Below are positions 24,373 to 34,147 of a stretch of DNA of 64,000 nucleotides, piece after piece. Under the pieces are notes generated by a model that saw nothing but the letters and a program-made list of their open reading frames with translations, was not told the DNA's origin and searched no databases. This DNA is from Desulfonema magnum (lineage in GTDB: Bacteria > Desulfobacterota > Desulfobacteria > Desulfobacterales > 4be13), in NCBI RefSeq assembly GCF_017377395.1, contig NZ_CP061800.1, positions 5,911,633 to 5,975,632 on the forward strand, read 5' to 3'. The translations under genes were made by a program, and so were the position numbers. Numbering within the stretch: the stretch's first letter is position 1; each line of letters begins with the position of its first letter.

Positions 24373-24519
24373 TAAGTACCTGACCATAAGTTTTCGATAT
24401 TCGCACAGGAAAGAAACCCGGCTTTTTTTTCGGAATGAGCCGCCGCCTCTGAAGGAAAAACCCGGGTTTCTCCGCGGTTCACAGAAAAAATGTATAAAAA
24501 ACTTTTGATCAGGTACTTA
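24373..24519. mobile_element. 147-bp inverted-repeat element, TAAGTACC family
   Basis: Ends TAAGTACCTGACCATAAGT and AACTTTTGATCAGGTACTTA, differing by three bases. The core is again AAACCCGGCTTTTTTTTC with AAAACCCGGGTTTCTC-like partner. TA at both outer ends suggests TA-target transposition of IS630/Tc1 type. Confidence 0.65.
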
Positions 24520-24611
24520 TGAAAGAGAGTTGTGATTTGGGATTTATGATTTGCGATTTGTCATTGATTCTGCTCCGACTTTTCAGCATATTTCAGTTCG
24601 CAGTTCAGCGT

Positions 24612-26909
24612 TCAGATGCTTTTCCCTTGTTTTATATATTCGCAGAGTTTCGTATTTGTACATAATTCATAATATTTCCGATCTGTTATATCTGTAATTT
24701 CTAAAGTGTCCGCGTCAATTCTGGGGATCAGACTCTCCCGAATCACCAAACGCTGATATGTTCCGGTCACAGTGGGAAATTTTCCAATATAAAATTTATG
24801 CTTCTTTTTTTGAACAGAAGCCTCCACAGGCTTCAGATCAATCTCTTCTGACAGTTTTTTAAAACCGGTGGCATCCAGTTCAATGCCGTTGACATTATAC
24901 CGAAGCGACAGATCATCGCTTGTAACCGCTATTTCTTCATCTGATGCTGTCTGAAATACATAGAGATTGAACGGCTCGTTATTTCCGGCCATTTTTTTTC
25001 GGACAGCTTTTGAACATCCTGAAAGCCGGTCTGCCAAATTAATTGCTGATGATATCATAATCTGATTATCACCGTCAAAAAAAATCGTGGGCGCATTATC
25101 CCGATAGGTAATGCCAATCCCCAGTTCCAGCTCCGGCAGCTGGTATTTTTTATTTTTGGTATTATATCGCTGTATGACAGAGAGCATGCTGATGGCAAGG
25201 CCACATGCGCGGGCCACGCTGTACCAGTCTTCCGGTGTATCCTCTCTTTCATAAATTGACAGGATATATGCGTCACCTTCGATACAGACCTTCACCGCAC
25301 CATAGTCAGGCAGTATCTCCGTAATGGGATCAAAAAAGTTCAGGCTGAAATATGTTGCCGGATTCAGTCCTTTTTTCTTCATTTTGTGGACAACATCCGT
25401 GGACCCCCGGACATCCGCCTTGATAATGACATGGCTGATCACCGGTTTTTCTTCGGATTCACGTTCATGAGGTAACAAAAACTCATATAACGTGTTGTTT
25501 GCACGGGAAAGGCTGATAATATCTTCTTTTGTGGTCAGGTTGATACAGTCCATGGCCTCTTTAAGCATATTATAATTCTGCACGTCCCTGTGATAGCGAA
25601 TAAAACCGTTGAGAAATCGTATCAGATACGCTTTTCTGGTTCTGACCCTGACTTTTTCCAGTTTTATTACCAAATCCCGGAGCGGTCTCAGAGAAAATGA
25701 TTTTTCATAGTATGGCTTCAGCCGCTTCAGCCGGGTTTTGATACCCCGCCTTGATTTGGGTGAAATCAGAAATTCTGAAACTAGCTGAGGAACCAGCGGC
25801 GGGCAGTATTCGAGATAAACAGGCTGCATTTCATAAGTGGCGGTGATCCTTTCAATTATGCCTTTTTTTCTGAATTTCCTGTAAAAAAAATTCAAAAGTT
25901 TCTTTTGCTCCCTGGCATAGTTTTTGAGATATAACAAACTGTTTTTGGTCCATTTTTGTTTTTTCAGCGTCTGAAGTCGCTCCCATGATTGAAAATAATT
26001 GAACAACATATCAATATTACTGACTTCCATGGTCCAGGCATCACTATTCTGATTATCCGGTTCCGGGGAGGGGGTTTTCGGTGCGGAGTCCGGGTTTTGT
26101 GCTGATGCCTTTCTGAGTGCGGCAGCGGCATCCTTTGAAGCAATTTCAGCCAGGAGGCTTTTGATAAAAGTTATTAAAGTATTGTAGTTGTCAGTATCCT
26201 CAAGACGATGGCCCAGCAATATATCGTATTCTTCTATTGTAAAAAAATCGTCAGCGATATCTTCCACATGAAACAAAGGGTTGGAAAAAATATGATCAGG
26301 AAGAACAGCCTCTGCCCCGAAATTTGACTCACGCATTTCCTTTAACTCCTTGGTCTGAACTTCAGTCAGATGCTGAAACAGTTCATTGCCTGTATTGCGT
26401 AAAATCTTCTTTTTTTTTTCCAAAATTTCAGAGAGTTCTCTTTTTAACTGTCCGGCTTCCTCCTGCTTATGGGGTGAACTTTCATACTGCTGTATAATAT
26501 TTTTAAAATGCACAATCAGTTTCTCATATCGGTCCCGAATACTTTTTGTTAAAAATTTGATAATGGCTGCCTGAACCAGATAATCAATTTGGATATCACG
26601 ACGCAGCTTTGCCTTGTTGACTCCGTCCATCATGACCTCATGGCAAAGCCTTTTGAATTCATCCTTTTCTTTGCCTGGATTCGCAGATTTGTCCAAGCCC
26701 AGAATTTCTTCGGATTTTGTATGCGCGGCAATAATCTGTGTTATTATTTTGATGGCCGCCTTGCAAAAATCCGGACTCAGATGGACGTCATACCGAATAT
26801 TGTCAACACCCCTGGCCAGTCTGTTCAGGGAAAATATAATTTCCGGAGTTTTAATGGGAAACTCTTTCAAACTGAGGGGTTTGAAAGAATTTTTTAAAAA
26901 AGTGAACAT
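24612..26909 (-). CDS. Large protein with C-terminal class III nucleotide cyclase-like domain
   Basis: 765 residues, no membrane helix. The N-terminal two thirds (1-490) are helical, with a coiled coil around 150-190 and a proline-rich linker about 280-300; no family recognised. From about 497: HVIIKADVRGSTDVVHKM, then VKVCIEGDAYILSIYE, LGIGITY and MISSAINLADRLSGCSKAVRKK. The two metal-binding Asp (ADVRGST, EGDAY) of class III cyclases and a late Arg-containing helix are present, so activity is possible. Base specificity cannot be read. An HD-domain phosphohydrolase lies 1 kb downstream and a cyclic-nucleotide-binding hybrid is at 40,800. Confidence 0.78.
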   Translation of the reverse strand: MFTFLKNSFKPLSLKEFPIKTPEIIFSLNRLARGVDNIRYDVHLSPDFCKAAIKIITQIIAAHTKSEEILGLDKSANPGKEKDEFKRLCHEVMMDGVNKAKLRRDIQIDYLVQAAIIKFLTKSIRDRYEKLIVHFKNIIQQYESSPHKQEEAGQLKRELSEILEKKKKILRNTGNELFQHLTEVQTKELKEMRESNFGAEAVLPDHIFSNPLFHVEDIADDFFTIEEYDILLGHRLEDTDNYNTLITFIKSLLAEIASKDAAAALRKASAQNPDSAPKTPSPEPDNQNSDAWTMEVSNIDMLFNYFQSWERLQTLKKQKWTKNSLLYLKNYAREQKKLLNFFYRKFRKKGIIERITATYEMQPVYLEYCPPLVPQLVSEFLISPKSRRGIKTRLKRLKPYYEKSFSLRPLRDLVIKLEKVRVRTRKAYLIRFLNGFIRYHRDVQNYNMLKEAMDCINLTTKEDIISLSRANNTLYEFLLPHERESEEKPVISHVIIKADVRGSTDVVHKMKKKGLNPATYFSLNFFDPITEILPDYGAVKVCIEGDAYILSIYEREDTPEDWYSVARACGLAISMLSVIQRYNTKNKKYQLPELELGIGITYRDNAPTIFFDGDNQIMISSAINLADRLSGCSKAVRKKMAGNNEPFNLYVFQTASDEEIAVTSDDLSLRYNVNGIELDATGFKKLSEEIDLKPVEASVQKKKHKFYIGKFPTVTGTYQRLVIRESLIPRIDADTLEITDITDRKYYELCTNTKLCEYIKQGKSI

Positions 26910-27549
26910 GATTAAATGAAGTCCTGTTTCCGAAAGATGCTTATCATGTTTATGCTGTTCTGTCAGATGATTTCAAAGCGTTTTTACCTTTCCGCTTATG
27001 ATCAGTAAAAAAATGTTTACAAAAGAGAACTGATCTTATATAATTTTTTTTGAAATTTTTTTGGAAATGAATCATAACTAACAGGCTAAATTCATTATTT
27101 ATTATGCACCATAAACGGAAATATGGGGCTTTAATTAAAAATTTTACCTTGAAAAATGGGAATTTTTTTTCAATTTTGGTTTTTATTGGCAAAAAATTGT
27201 CTTTCCGGTAGGGACGACAGTATCTGAATTCATTTTGACAAATGCCGAGGATAAAAGGGGCCAGCTCCTGCGTCCTGGCTTTCAGGACAAAAATTATGCC
27301 TGAAAAAAAACAGAATTGAAAGACTATATTAAATTTATTTTTAGACGCGTCTGTAATGGCGGGTTGATAAAAAAAGAGACTTGCTCTTTCCTTAGACTGA
27401 TTCCTATTCTCAGCTTGTTCATTTCATAAAACAGCAGGATAAGTCAATAGGGTGAAAAGAGTATTCTGGGGGGAGGAATTTCCTACCTTCGGGCAACTTG
27501 CTTCTGTATTTGATTCTGAAAAGGGGGAAAATAAAAAAAAGGGATTTTT
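26910..27549. other. 640-bp intergenic region between divergent genes
   Basis: Very AT-rich, no gene. Contains presumed promoters of the cyclase-like gene (-) and the repeat-protein gene (+). The + gene is preceded by AAAAAAAGGGATTTTTATG. Confidence 0.4.
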
Positions 27550-30464
27550 ATGGGAAAAAAAAGTTCAGCCAAATCAACTTCAAAAAAGAAAAGTACATCC
27601 AAAAAAAAGGATCCGGCAGTAAAGAAGACGACTACAAAAAAAAAGGTTACTGCAAAAGCTAAAACCACAGCTGCAAAAGCCAAAGTAAAAAAGGGAACAG
27701 GCGTCAAAAAAGCCGCTGGGACAAAAAAGAAAATTTCTTTAAAAAAGCTTGTATTGAAAAAATTTGACGCGTGGGAGCCTGAGCGTCTTTTCGAGCCTGC
27801 CGGGGGGGAGGCGGAAGAATTTTCAGCCCCGCCCTTTGTCTCGGATGAAAAGGACGCGGGGGAACTCAGGGAACTGCTGGCCAGAGCGTTTGATTTCAAA
27901 ACATTTCCGAAAAAGCCGCGGGTTCCGGTCGGCGAGCTTCTTGCAAAGCAGTTTGACGCGTGGAAGCCTGAGCGTCTTTTCGAGCCTGCCGGGGGGAGGC
28001 GGAAACATTTTCAGCCCCGCCCTTTGTCTCGGATGAAAAGGCCTTGGGGGAACTCAGGGAACTGCTGGCCAGAGCGTTTGATTTCAAAACATTTCCGAAA
28101 AAGCCGCGGGTTCCGGTCAGCGAGCTTCTTGTGAAACAATTTGACACATGGGAGCCTGAGCGTCTTTTTGAGCCGGATCAGGGGGAGGCGGAAACGTTTT
28201 CAGCCCCGCCCTTTGTCTCGGATGAAAAGGACGCGGGGGAACTCAGGGACCTGCTGGCCAGAGTCTTTGATTTCAAAACATTTCCGAAAAAGCCGCGGAT
28301 CCCGGTCAGCGAGCTTCTTGTGAAGCAATTTGACACATGGGAGCCTGAGCGTCTTTTTGAGCCGGATCAGGGGGAGGCGGAAACGTTTTCAGCCCCGCCC
28401 TTTGTCTCGGATGAAAAGGACGCGGGGGAACTCAGGGACCTGCTGGCCAGAGTCTTTGATTTCAAAACATTTCCGAAAAAGCAGCGGATCCCGGTCAGCG
28501 AGCTTCTTGTGAAGCAATTTGACACATGGGAGCCTGAGCGTCTTTTTGAGCCGGATCAGGGGGAGGCGGAAACGTTTTCAGCCCCGCCCTTTGTCTCGGA
28601 TGAAAAGGACGCGGGGGAACTCAGGGGCCTGCTGGCCAGAGTTTTTGATTTCAAAACATTTCCGAAAAAGCCGCGGGTTCCGGTCAGCGAGCTTCTTGCA
28701 AAGCAGTTTGACGCGTGGGAGCCTGGGTGCCTTTTTGAGCCGGATCAGGGGGAGGCGGAAACGTTTTCAGCCCCGCCCTTTGTCTCGGATGAAAAGGACG
28801 CGGGGGAACTCAGGGAACTGCTGGCCAGGGTCTTTGATTTCAAAACATTTCCGAAAAAGCCGCGGATTCCGGTCAGCGAGCTTCTTGTGAAGCAATTTGA
28901 CGCGTGGGAGCCTGGGCGTCTTTTTGAGCCGGATCAGGGGGAGGCGGAAACGTTTTCAGCCCCGCCCTTTGTCTCGGATGAAAAGGACGCGGGGGAACTC
29001 AGGGGCCTGCTGGCCAGAGTCTTTGATTTCAAAACATTTCCGAAAAAGCCGCGGGTTCCGGTCAGCGAGCTTCTTATGAAGCAGTTTGACGCGTGGGAGC
29101 CTGAGCGTCTTTTTGAGCCGGATCAGGGGGAGGCGGAAACGTTTTCAGCCCCGCCCTTTGTCTCGGATGAAAAGGACGCGGGGGAACTCAGGGACCTGCT
29201 GGCCAGGGTCTTTGATTTCAAAGATTTTCCTGAAAAGGCTGAGGAGCCTGAAGCGGAAAAAACGCCTGAAGCACCTGCTGTTCCTGAGAAGGAACCTGAA
29301 AAGGCTGAGGAGTCTGAAGCGGAAAAAACGCCTGAAGCACCTGCTGTTCCTGAAAAGGAACCTGAAAAGGCCGAGGAGTCTGAAGCGGAAAAAACGCCTG
29401 AAGCACCTGCTGTTCCTGAAAAGGAACCTGAAAAGGCCGAGGAGCCTGAAGCGGAAAAAGCTCCTGAGCAGGAGCCTGAAGCGCCAAAAGCCGAACCTGA
29501 AAAGCCTTCGGAACTTGTTAAAGAAGAAATAAAACCTGATAAAACAGCGGATGAATCCAAGGAAACAGCTAAAGAAGCTGTAAAACCAGCAGAGATCAGA
29601 AAAGCGACTCCCGAGCAATACAGGCCTCCTGTGAAAAATCAGGGAACGCCGCCGAAAGTGGACGAAACTCATGATGAGCTGCCCGCTCCTAAGAAAGGAT
29701 CTGACCCTATGCAAAAGACGGTAAAAATTTCTATTGCCTGCGTTGTTTTTGTTTTTGCAATTATTATCGGTACCAGTGTTTCAAATGTTCGCAAATATTA
29801 TATTGAAACGACTGATGAAGCTGTTGAAATTTGGCAAGGGTGGTTTGCCCCTCTGGGCGAGGAGATGATTGTGAGTCTTCCCGGGGTGCAGGCACCGGAA
29901 ACTGTGAAATCTGTTTACGCTAAAGAAGAAGTTTATCCGCTTGCATTCAACTATTTCATTCAGAAAGCAGATACGCTTTTGGAAGCTCCGGGTACTCTTG
30001 ATTTTGCAAAAATCAATTTTTATCTGAACAAGGCGATTTCATTCGGAACCCCGGAAAATGTAAACAAGGCTTATGAACGCTTAAAAACAATTGATCTGCT
30101 CATTTTGATGAACAAGGCAGACATTGCCGCAAGCAAAGGAACGCTGGCCGGCTTTGAAGCCGCGTTGAAACATCTTAATAAAGCTGCCTTGCTTGTTGAG
30201 AAGATCGTTTCACCCAAGGTCAAAGACAATCAGGTTGAGTATGTCAGCAATAAAATTGAACTGGTCAAAAGTTTAATGGCAAAGCTTAAAGCAAAGGAGA
30301 CTGAGAAGTCAGCAGAGGAATCTGAGACAGATCAGAAAACGTCAGCACCGGACTCTGAAACTGTTCAGGAGAAGTCAGCACCGGACTCTGAAACTGTTCA
30401 GCCTGATTCGGTGAAGAAAGTCGAAGAATCAGCAGAGAAATCTGAAGCTGCTCAGGATGATTAA
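27550..30464 (+). CDS. Lysine-tailed tandem-repeat membrane protein (frameshift in repeat 2)
   Basis: As read, a frame from ATG 27550 stops at 28134 and an overlapping frame carries on to 30464. The cause is a G6 run at 27991-27996 where repeat 1 has G7 at 27802. Joined, the product is about 971 residues: a Lys/Ala/Thr-rich tail like histone H1 (2-72); eight 63-residue repeats, 189 bp each, starting at 27763, 27952, 28140, 28329, 28518, 28707, 28896 and 29085 (FDAWEPERLFEP, FSAPPFVSDEKDAGELR, LLARVFDFKTFPKKPRVPV); four 22-residue acidic repeats (KAEESEAEKTPEAPAVPEKE); a Pro/Glu linker; one membrane helix (about 727-745, ISIACVVFVFAIIIGTSV); and a 225-residue helical domain ending in acidic repeats. 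No family recognised. By layout the basic tail and repeats are cytosolic and the last domain is outside. Confidence 0.8.
27763..29273 (+). repeat. Eight in-frame 189-bp coding repeats
   Basis: Unit length is 189 bp except the second (188, the frameshift). Copies 3 to 8 are almost identical at the DNA level, with silent and missense differences concentrated in few places (KPR/KQR, VPV/IPV, PERL/PGRL/PGCL), which points to recent amplification or gene conversion. Confidence 0.92.
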
Positions 30465-30500
30465 TTCCGATTCCTGCCAAATATCCAGAACGTAAGATAC

Positions 30501-30540
30501 AGTGAATTACAGGTTTCATCATGTAAATCTGTAATTCACT
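30501..30540. terminator. Hairpin after the repeat-protein gene
   Basis: AGTGAATTACAG and CTGTAATTCACT (12-bp perfect arms, 16-bp loop) 37 bp after the stop. There is no T tract, so it may act as a 3' stabiliser rather than a terminator. Confidence 0.45.
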
Positions 30541-31098
30541 CCATTCAAAGACCACCTTCTGTCGCAATCTTAAATTTTTGACCTAAGAACAAAAAAAATT
30601 GAGAATTGAGAATTGAGAAATTTTTAGTTCTTAACCTTAACTTTCAGTTTTATAAGGGATATCCAGAAAAATAATCTGCCCACCCTGCATTTTGCAAGGC
30701 GGGTAAATTATTTATTGGACATTCCCTAATTTCCTATATAATTAAAGAATAATTAATTGAAAGATCAAAAAAAATTTTGGGGACCGCACCTGTATTTTGA
30801 TTTCAAAAGGTTAAACTTATAAAGGAACTCGAAATAAATAACATACCCGATACAAAGAACATAGGGTGGGTGAAGCGAAGCGCAACCCACCGCACACCAG
30901 GCATTTTATTTTTGGTAAAATCCCTAATCACTCCCTGACTATCAGAACTTGTCCGAAGTATTGCTGAAAGACATTGGTATAAAAAAACCTGTTTCGGAAG
31001 CCTCGGAAGTCCGGCTTGTTCCATATCAGAAAAAATATATTGGACAGTTTTGCTGACTCGAAAACAATGACATTTTTTAAAAGATAAGCAGAAATATC
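30541..31098. repeat. Repeat-bearing intergenic region
   Basis: Holds a heptamer array (GAATTGA)3 at 30601-30620 and a palindromic repeat at 30822-30891: GGAACTCGAAATAAATAA, ATACCCGATACAAA and then GGGTGGGTGAAGCGAAGC with complement. The same composite, inverted, is at 47261-47335. No gene seen. Confidence 0.6.
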
Positions 31099-31527
31099 AT
31101 GGATAAGAGCCAGAAATATATACAGATGTGTGAAAAGTCCGGAGAAATCCAGACAAAATGGGTTCAGGGCAAAGGTGACTGGTTTCTTGATGAAAACGGA
31201 GTTTTTAAATGCTGTGTATCTGCTGATTATGAATCAGCAATCATAAAAAACGGCTTTCGAATTACAAAAAAGGAAGGCATTATCCGTTTATCAAAATATA
31301 TATGGCTTCCCCGACTGGAGCAGCTCATGGAGATGGCGCAAAGGAAAGGAATAAGTTACGAAAAATCAATTTATATGTTTTATGAGTGGACCAAAATGCC
31401 TTATGATGAATTATCGGGGCAGCCCCGGAAAATTTTTGCCTCTGTGGAACAGCGTTGGCTGGGATTTGTCATGCAAATGAAATATTTCAAAAAATGGGAC
31501 AGAGACAAATGGATTAGGATATTTTAA
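31099..31527 (+). CDS. Hypothetical protein
   Basis: 142 residues, soluble, no signal peptide. Tryptophan- and lysine-rich: IQTKWVQGKGDWFLDENG at the N-terminus, IIRLSKYIWLPRLEQLMEMAQ in the middle and FKKWDRDKWIRIF at the end. The WLPRLEQLMEM helix is reminiscent of phage-related small proteins but I cannot name a family. The ATG at 31099 lacks a good ribosome site. Stand-alone between repeat DNA and mnmG; a GC-rich hairpin GGACGGGGTTTGCAACCCCG lies 30 bp after its stop. Confidence 0.6.
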   Translation: MDKSQKYIQMCEKSGEIQTKWVQGKGDWFLDENGVFKCCVSADYESAIIKNGFRITKKEGIIRLSKYIWLPRLEQLMEMAQRKGISYEKSIYMFYEWTKMPYDELSGQPRKIFASVEQRWLGFVMQMKYFKKWDRDKWIRIF

Positions 31528-31556
31528 CCCAGCCTTTTGCCGGACAGGATTTGGTT

Positions 31557-31584
31557 GCCGGACGGGGTTTGCAACCCCGTCCGA
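31557..31584. terminator. GC-rich hairpin between the hypothetical gene and mnmG
   Basis: GGACGGGGTT TGC AACCCCGTCC is a perfect 10-bp stem. A second related pair (GGAAGGGGTTGAAAATCCCG) follows at 31620. No T tract. Confidence 0.45.
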
Positions 31585-31764
31585 AACATTTCCGAAATTT
31601 TCAGCAGCAATGACTTTACCGGAAGGGGTTGAAAATCCCGTCCCACAAAAGGGAAGTTTCGATTTTCTGCTATAACATATTAGTTTTAAAGAATTTCAAA
31701 GCACATAAAGCCGAAGTTTGGGAACAAATTCGAAAGCAGATGATCATCAACTAAAGGAATTTTT

Positions 31765-33636
31765 ATGGTTTTCTACTCTAAAAAATACGACGTAATTGTT
31801 GTGGGCGCGGGCCATGCCGGATGTGAGGCAGCATTGGCATCCGCCAGAATGGGATGCTGTGTGCTTCTCATGGCTATTGATTTGGATAAAATCGCTGCTA
31901 TGCCATGCAGTCCTTCCATCGGCGGCATGGCAAAAGGACAGCTGGTAAAAGAGATTGACGCCCTTGGCGGTGAAATGGCCAAAATTACAGATAAAACCGC
32001 CATACAGTACCGAATATTGAATACAAGAAAAGGGCCGGCTGTTCATTCATCCAGAACGCAGAATGATAAAATTCGTTATCATATTGCCATGAAGTCGGTG
32101 CTTGAAAGGCAACCGAATCTGGATATTAAACAGGCCATGGTTGAACAGCTTGTTATCGAGGATGGGAAGATCGCGGGCGTGGAAGATCACACCGGGTTCG
32201 GATATCAGGCGCAGACGGTTATTCTTGCCACAGGAACCTTTTTAAGCGGTCTGGTTCATATTGGCTTCAAATCAATCCGGGCCGGAAGGGCCGGAGAATT
32301 TGCTTCTTACGGGCTTCCGGCTCACCTGAAAGACCTGGGATTTCAGCTTGGGCGTATGAAAACCGGAACACCGCCCCGGCTGAAGCGATCCAGCATAGAT
32401 TTCAGCAAGTTTGAAAGACAGGACTCGGATCAGGAACCTGTGCCGTTTTCATTTTTTACTGAAAAGATCACCCTGCCCCAGATGCCGAGCTATCTCGGAC
32501 ATACCAATAAAACCAGTCAGAAAATCGTAAGGGATAATCTGGAGCGTTCTGCCCTGTACGGCGGAATGATCACAGGAGTTTCAGCCCGATACTGCCCCTC
32601 ATTTGAAGATAAGGTTGTTAAATTTTCCCATAGGGAGAATCATCGGGTTATCCTTCAGCCTGAAGGACTTGACACCGATGAAATCTATGCAAGCGGTCTT
32701 GGAAACAGCCTTCCCCCGGAAATTCAGATTCAGTTTGTCCGGTCTGTTAAGGGACTGGAGGAAGCTGAAATCATGCGGCCCGCTTATGCCATTGAATATG
32801 ATTATGTCAATCCGATTCAGTTGAAACCGACCCTTGAAACCAAACGGATTTCAGGGCTGTTCATGGCAGGGCAGATTAACGGGACGTCAGGATATGAGGA
32901 GGCAGGCGCACAGGGAATGTGGGCAGGTATCAACGCGGCCGGCAAGGTTCAGGAGAGACCGCGGTTCATTTTGGAGAGATACCAGGCATATATGGGTGTC
33001 ATGACAGATGATCTGGTCACGCGGGGAACCCGGGAGCCTTACCGCATGTTTACCTCAAGGGCAGAATACCGGCTGATGCTGCGGGAAGATAACGCGGATA
33101 TCCGACTGATGGAAAAGGGTCATGAACTGGGGCTGATTGACGATGACACCTTGAAAGATATGAAAGAACGGAAAAAACAAATTGATTCGGAAATAACGCG
33201 GATAAAGGGAACTGTGATAAAACCGCAAAAAGCTGTAAATGATTATCTGGAAAGCCATGGCGCAAAGCCTCTGAGTCATGCTGTCCCGCTTGATCAGTTG
33301 CTGAAAAGAGCAGAAATGGATTATCATGTGGTTGAGACCTTGGCCCCGGGTCCTGATTCTGTTCATAAAAAGATCATCCGGCAGGTGGAGACAGAAATTA
33401 AATATGAAGGTTATATCCAAAGGCAGTTAAGGGAAATTGAGAAATTCAAAAATCTGGAACGCATGAAGATACCGGAAAATTTCGATTTTAACACTGTGCA
33501 TGGTCTTTCAAATGAACTCAGGGAAAAGCTTTCTGAAATAAGACCTGCTTCACTGGGCCAGGCATCTCGGATTGATGGCATCACCCCTTCTGCAATTTCT
33601 GTACTGATGATTGGTATTAAGGGCCTGGGAGACTGA
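31765..33636 (+). CDS. mnmG: tRNA uridine 5-carboxymethylaminomethyl modification enzyme MnmG (GidA)
   Basis: 623 residues, normal length, AAGGAATTTTT before the ATG. FAD-binding GAGHAGCEAALASARMG (13-29), SIGGMAKGQLVKEIDALGGEM, the second family block GRMKTGTPPRL, the catalytic cysteine region in SARYCPSFEDKVVKF, and the C-terminal EPYRMFTSRAEYRLMLREDNAD plus the GIDA-associated helical domain ending in IRPASLGQASRIDGITPSAI. With MnmE it modifies the wobble uridine of several tRNAs. mnmE is not adjacent. Confidence 0.97.
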   Translation: MVFYSKKYDVIVVGAGHAGCEAALASARMGCCVLLMAIDLDKIAAMPCSPSIGGMAKGQLVKEIDALGGEMAKITDKTAIQYRILNTRKGPAVHSSRTQNDKIRYHIAMKSVLERQPNLDIKQAMVEQLVIEDGKIAGVEDHTGFGYQAQTVILATGTFLSGLVHIGFKSIRAGRAGEFASYGLPAHLKDLGFQLGRMKTGTPPRLKRSSIDFSKFERQDSDQEPVPFSFFTEKITLPQMPSYLGHTNKTSQKIVRDNLERSALYGGMITGVSARYCPSFEDKVVKFSHRENHRVILQPEGLDTDEIYASGLGNSLPPEIQIQFVRSVKGLEEAEIMRPAYAIEYDYVNPIQLKPTLETKRISGLFMAGQINGTSGYEEAGAQGMWAGINAAGKVQERPRFILERYQAYMGVMTDDLVTRGTREPYRMFTSRAEYRLMLREDNADIRLMEKGHELGLIDDDTLKDMKERKKQIDSEITRIKGTVIKPQKAVNDYLESHGAKPLSHAVPLDQLLKRAEMDYHVVETLAPGPDSVHKKIIRQVETEIKYEGYIQRQLREIEKFKNLERMKIPENFDFNTVHGLSNELREKLSEIRPASLGQASRIDGITPSAISVLMIGIKGLGD

Positions 33637-33654
33637 TCATCATCAGATGGAAAA

Positions 33655-34066
33655 AACTCTGAACGATCTCGTTCCCACGCTTTGCGTGGGAATGCAGGAG
33701 AGACGCTTCGCGTCACGAAGCTCCCTCTGCGTAGGATTCGAAGCGTCCCAAAGGGCAGACAGAATAAGGACGCGAAGCGTCCGCTCCGCATTCCCACGCA
33801 AAGCGTGGGAACGAGATCAACGAGATCAATGAAATCAGGCTCCTTCGGCAAAGGACGCGAAGCGTCCGCTCTGCATTCCCACGCAAAGCGTGGGAACGAG
33901 ATCAGGCTCCCTCGGCGTAGGATTCGAAGCGTATTCGAAGCGTCCCGGAGGGCAGACGGAATAAGGACGCGAAGCGTCCGCTCTGCATTCCCACGCAAAG
34001 CGTGGGAACGAGATCAAATGAGATCAACGAGATCAACGAGATCAAGCGTGAGAACGAGATCAAACG
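33655..34066. repeat. Cluster of GTTCCCACGC palindromic repeats
   Basis: GTTCCCACGCTTTGCGTGGG (33671) and inverted copies at about 33790, 33875 and 33988, interspersed with GGACGCGAAGCGTCC palindromes (33769, 33853, 33964) and GAGATCAACGAGATC arrays. A typical dispersed palindromic repeat cluster; open frames here are spurious. Confidence 0.75.
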
Positions 34067-34147
34067 AGATCGCCAAAATTTTTTGAAATTCCGAATTCAG
34101 GGGCAATCTCCCGATGACTGCCCCGCTATTATGAAAGGAAACATCTC

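Noticed and set aside
29123..29714. Serine- and phenylalanine-rich frames opposite the repeat protein
   Set aside because: Mirror images of the Pro/Glu/Lys repeats; no ribosome site or homology pattern.
33411..34086. Arginine/serine-rich open frames on both strands after mnmG
   Set aside because: They are translations of GTTCCCACGC and GGACGCGAAGCGTCC palindromic repeats.
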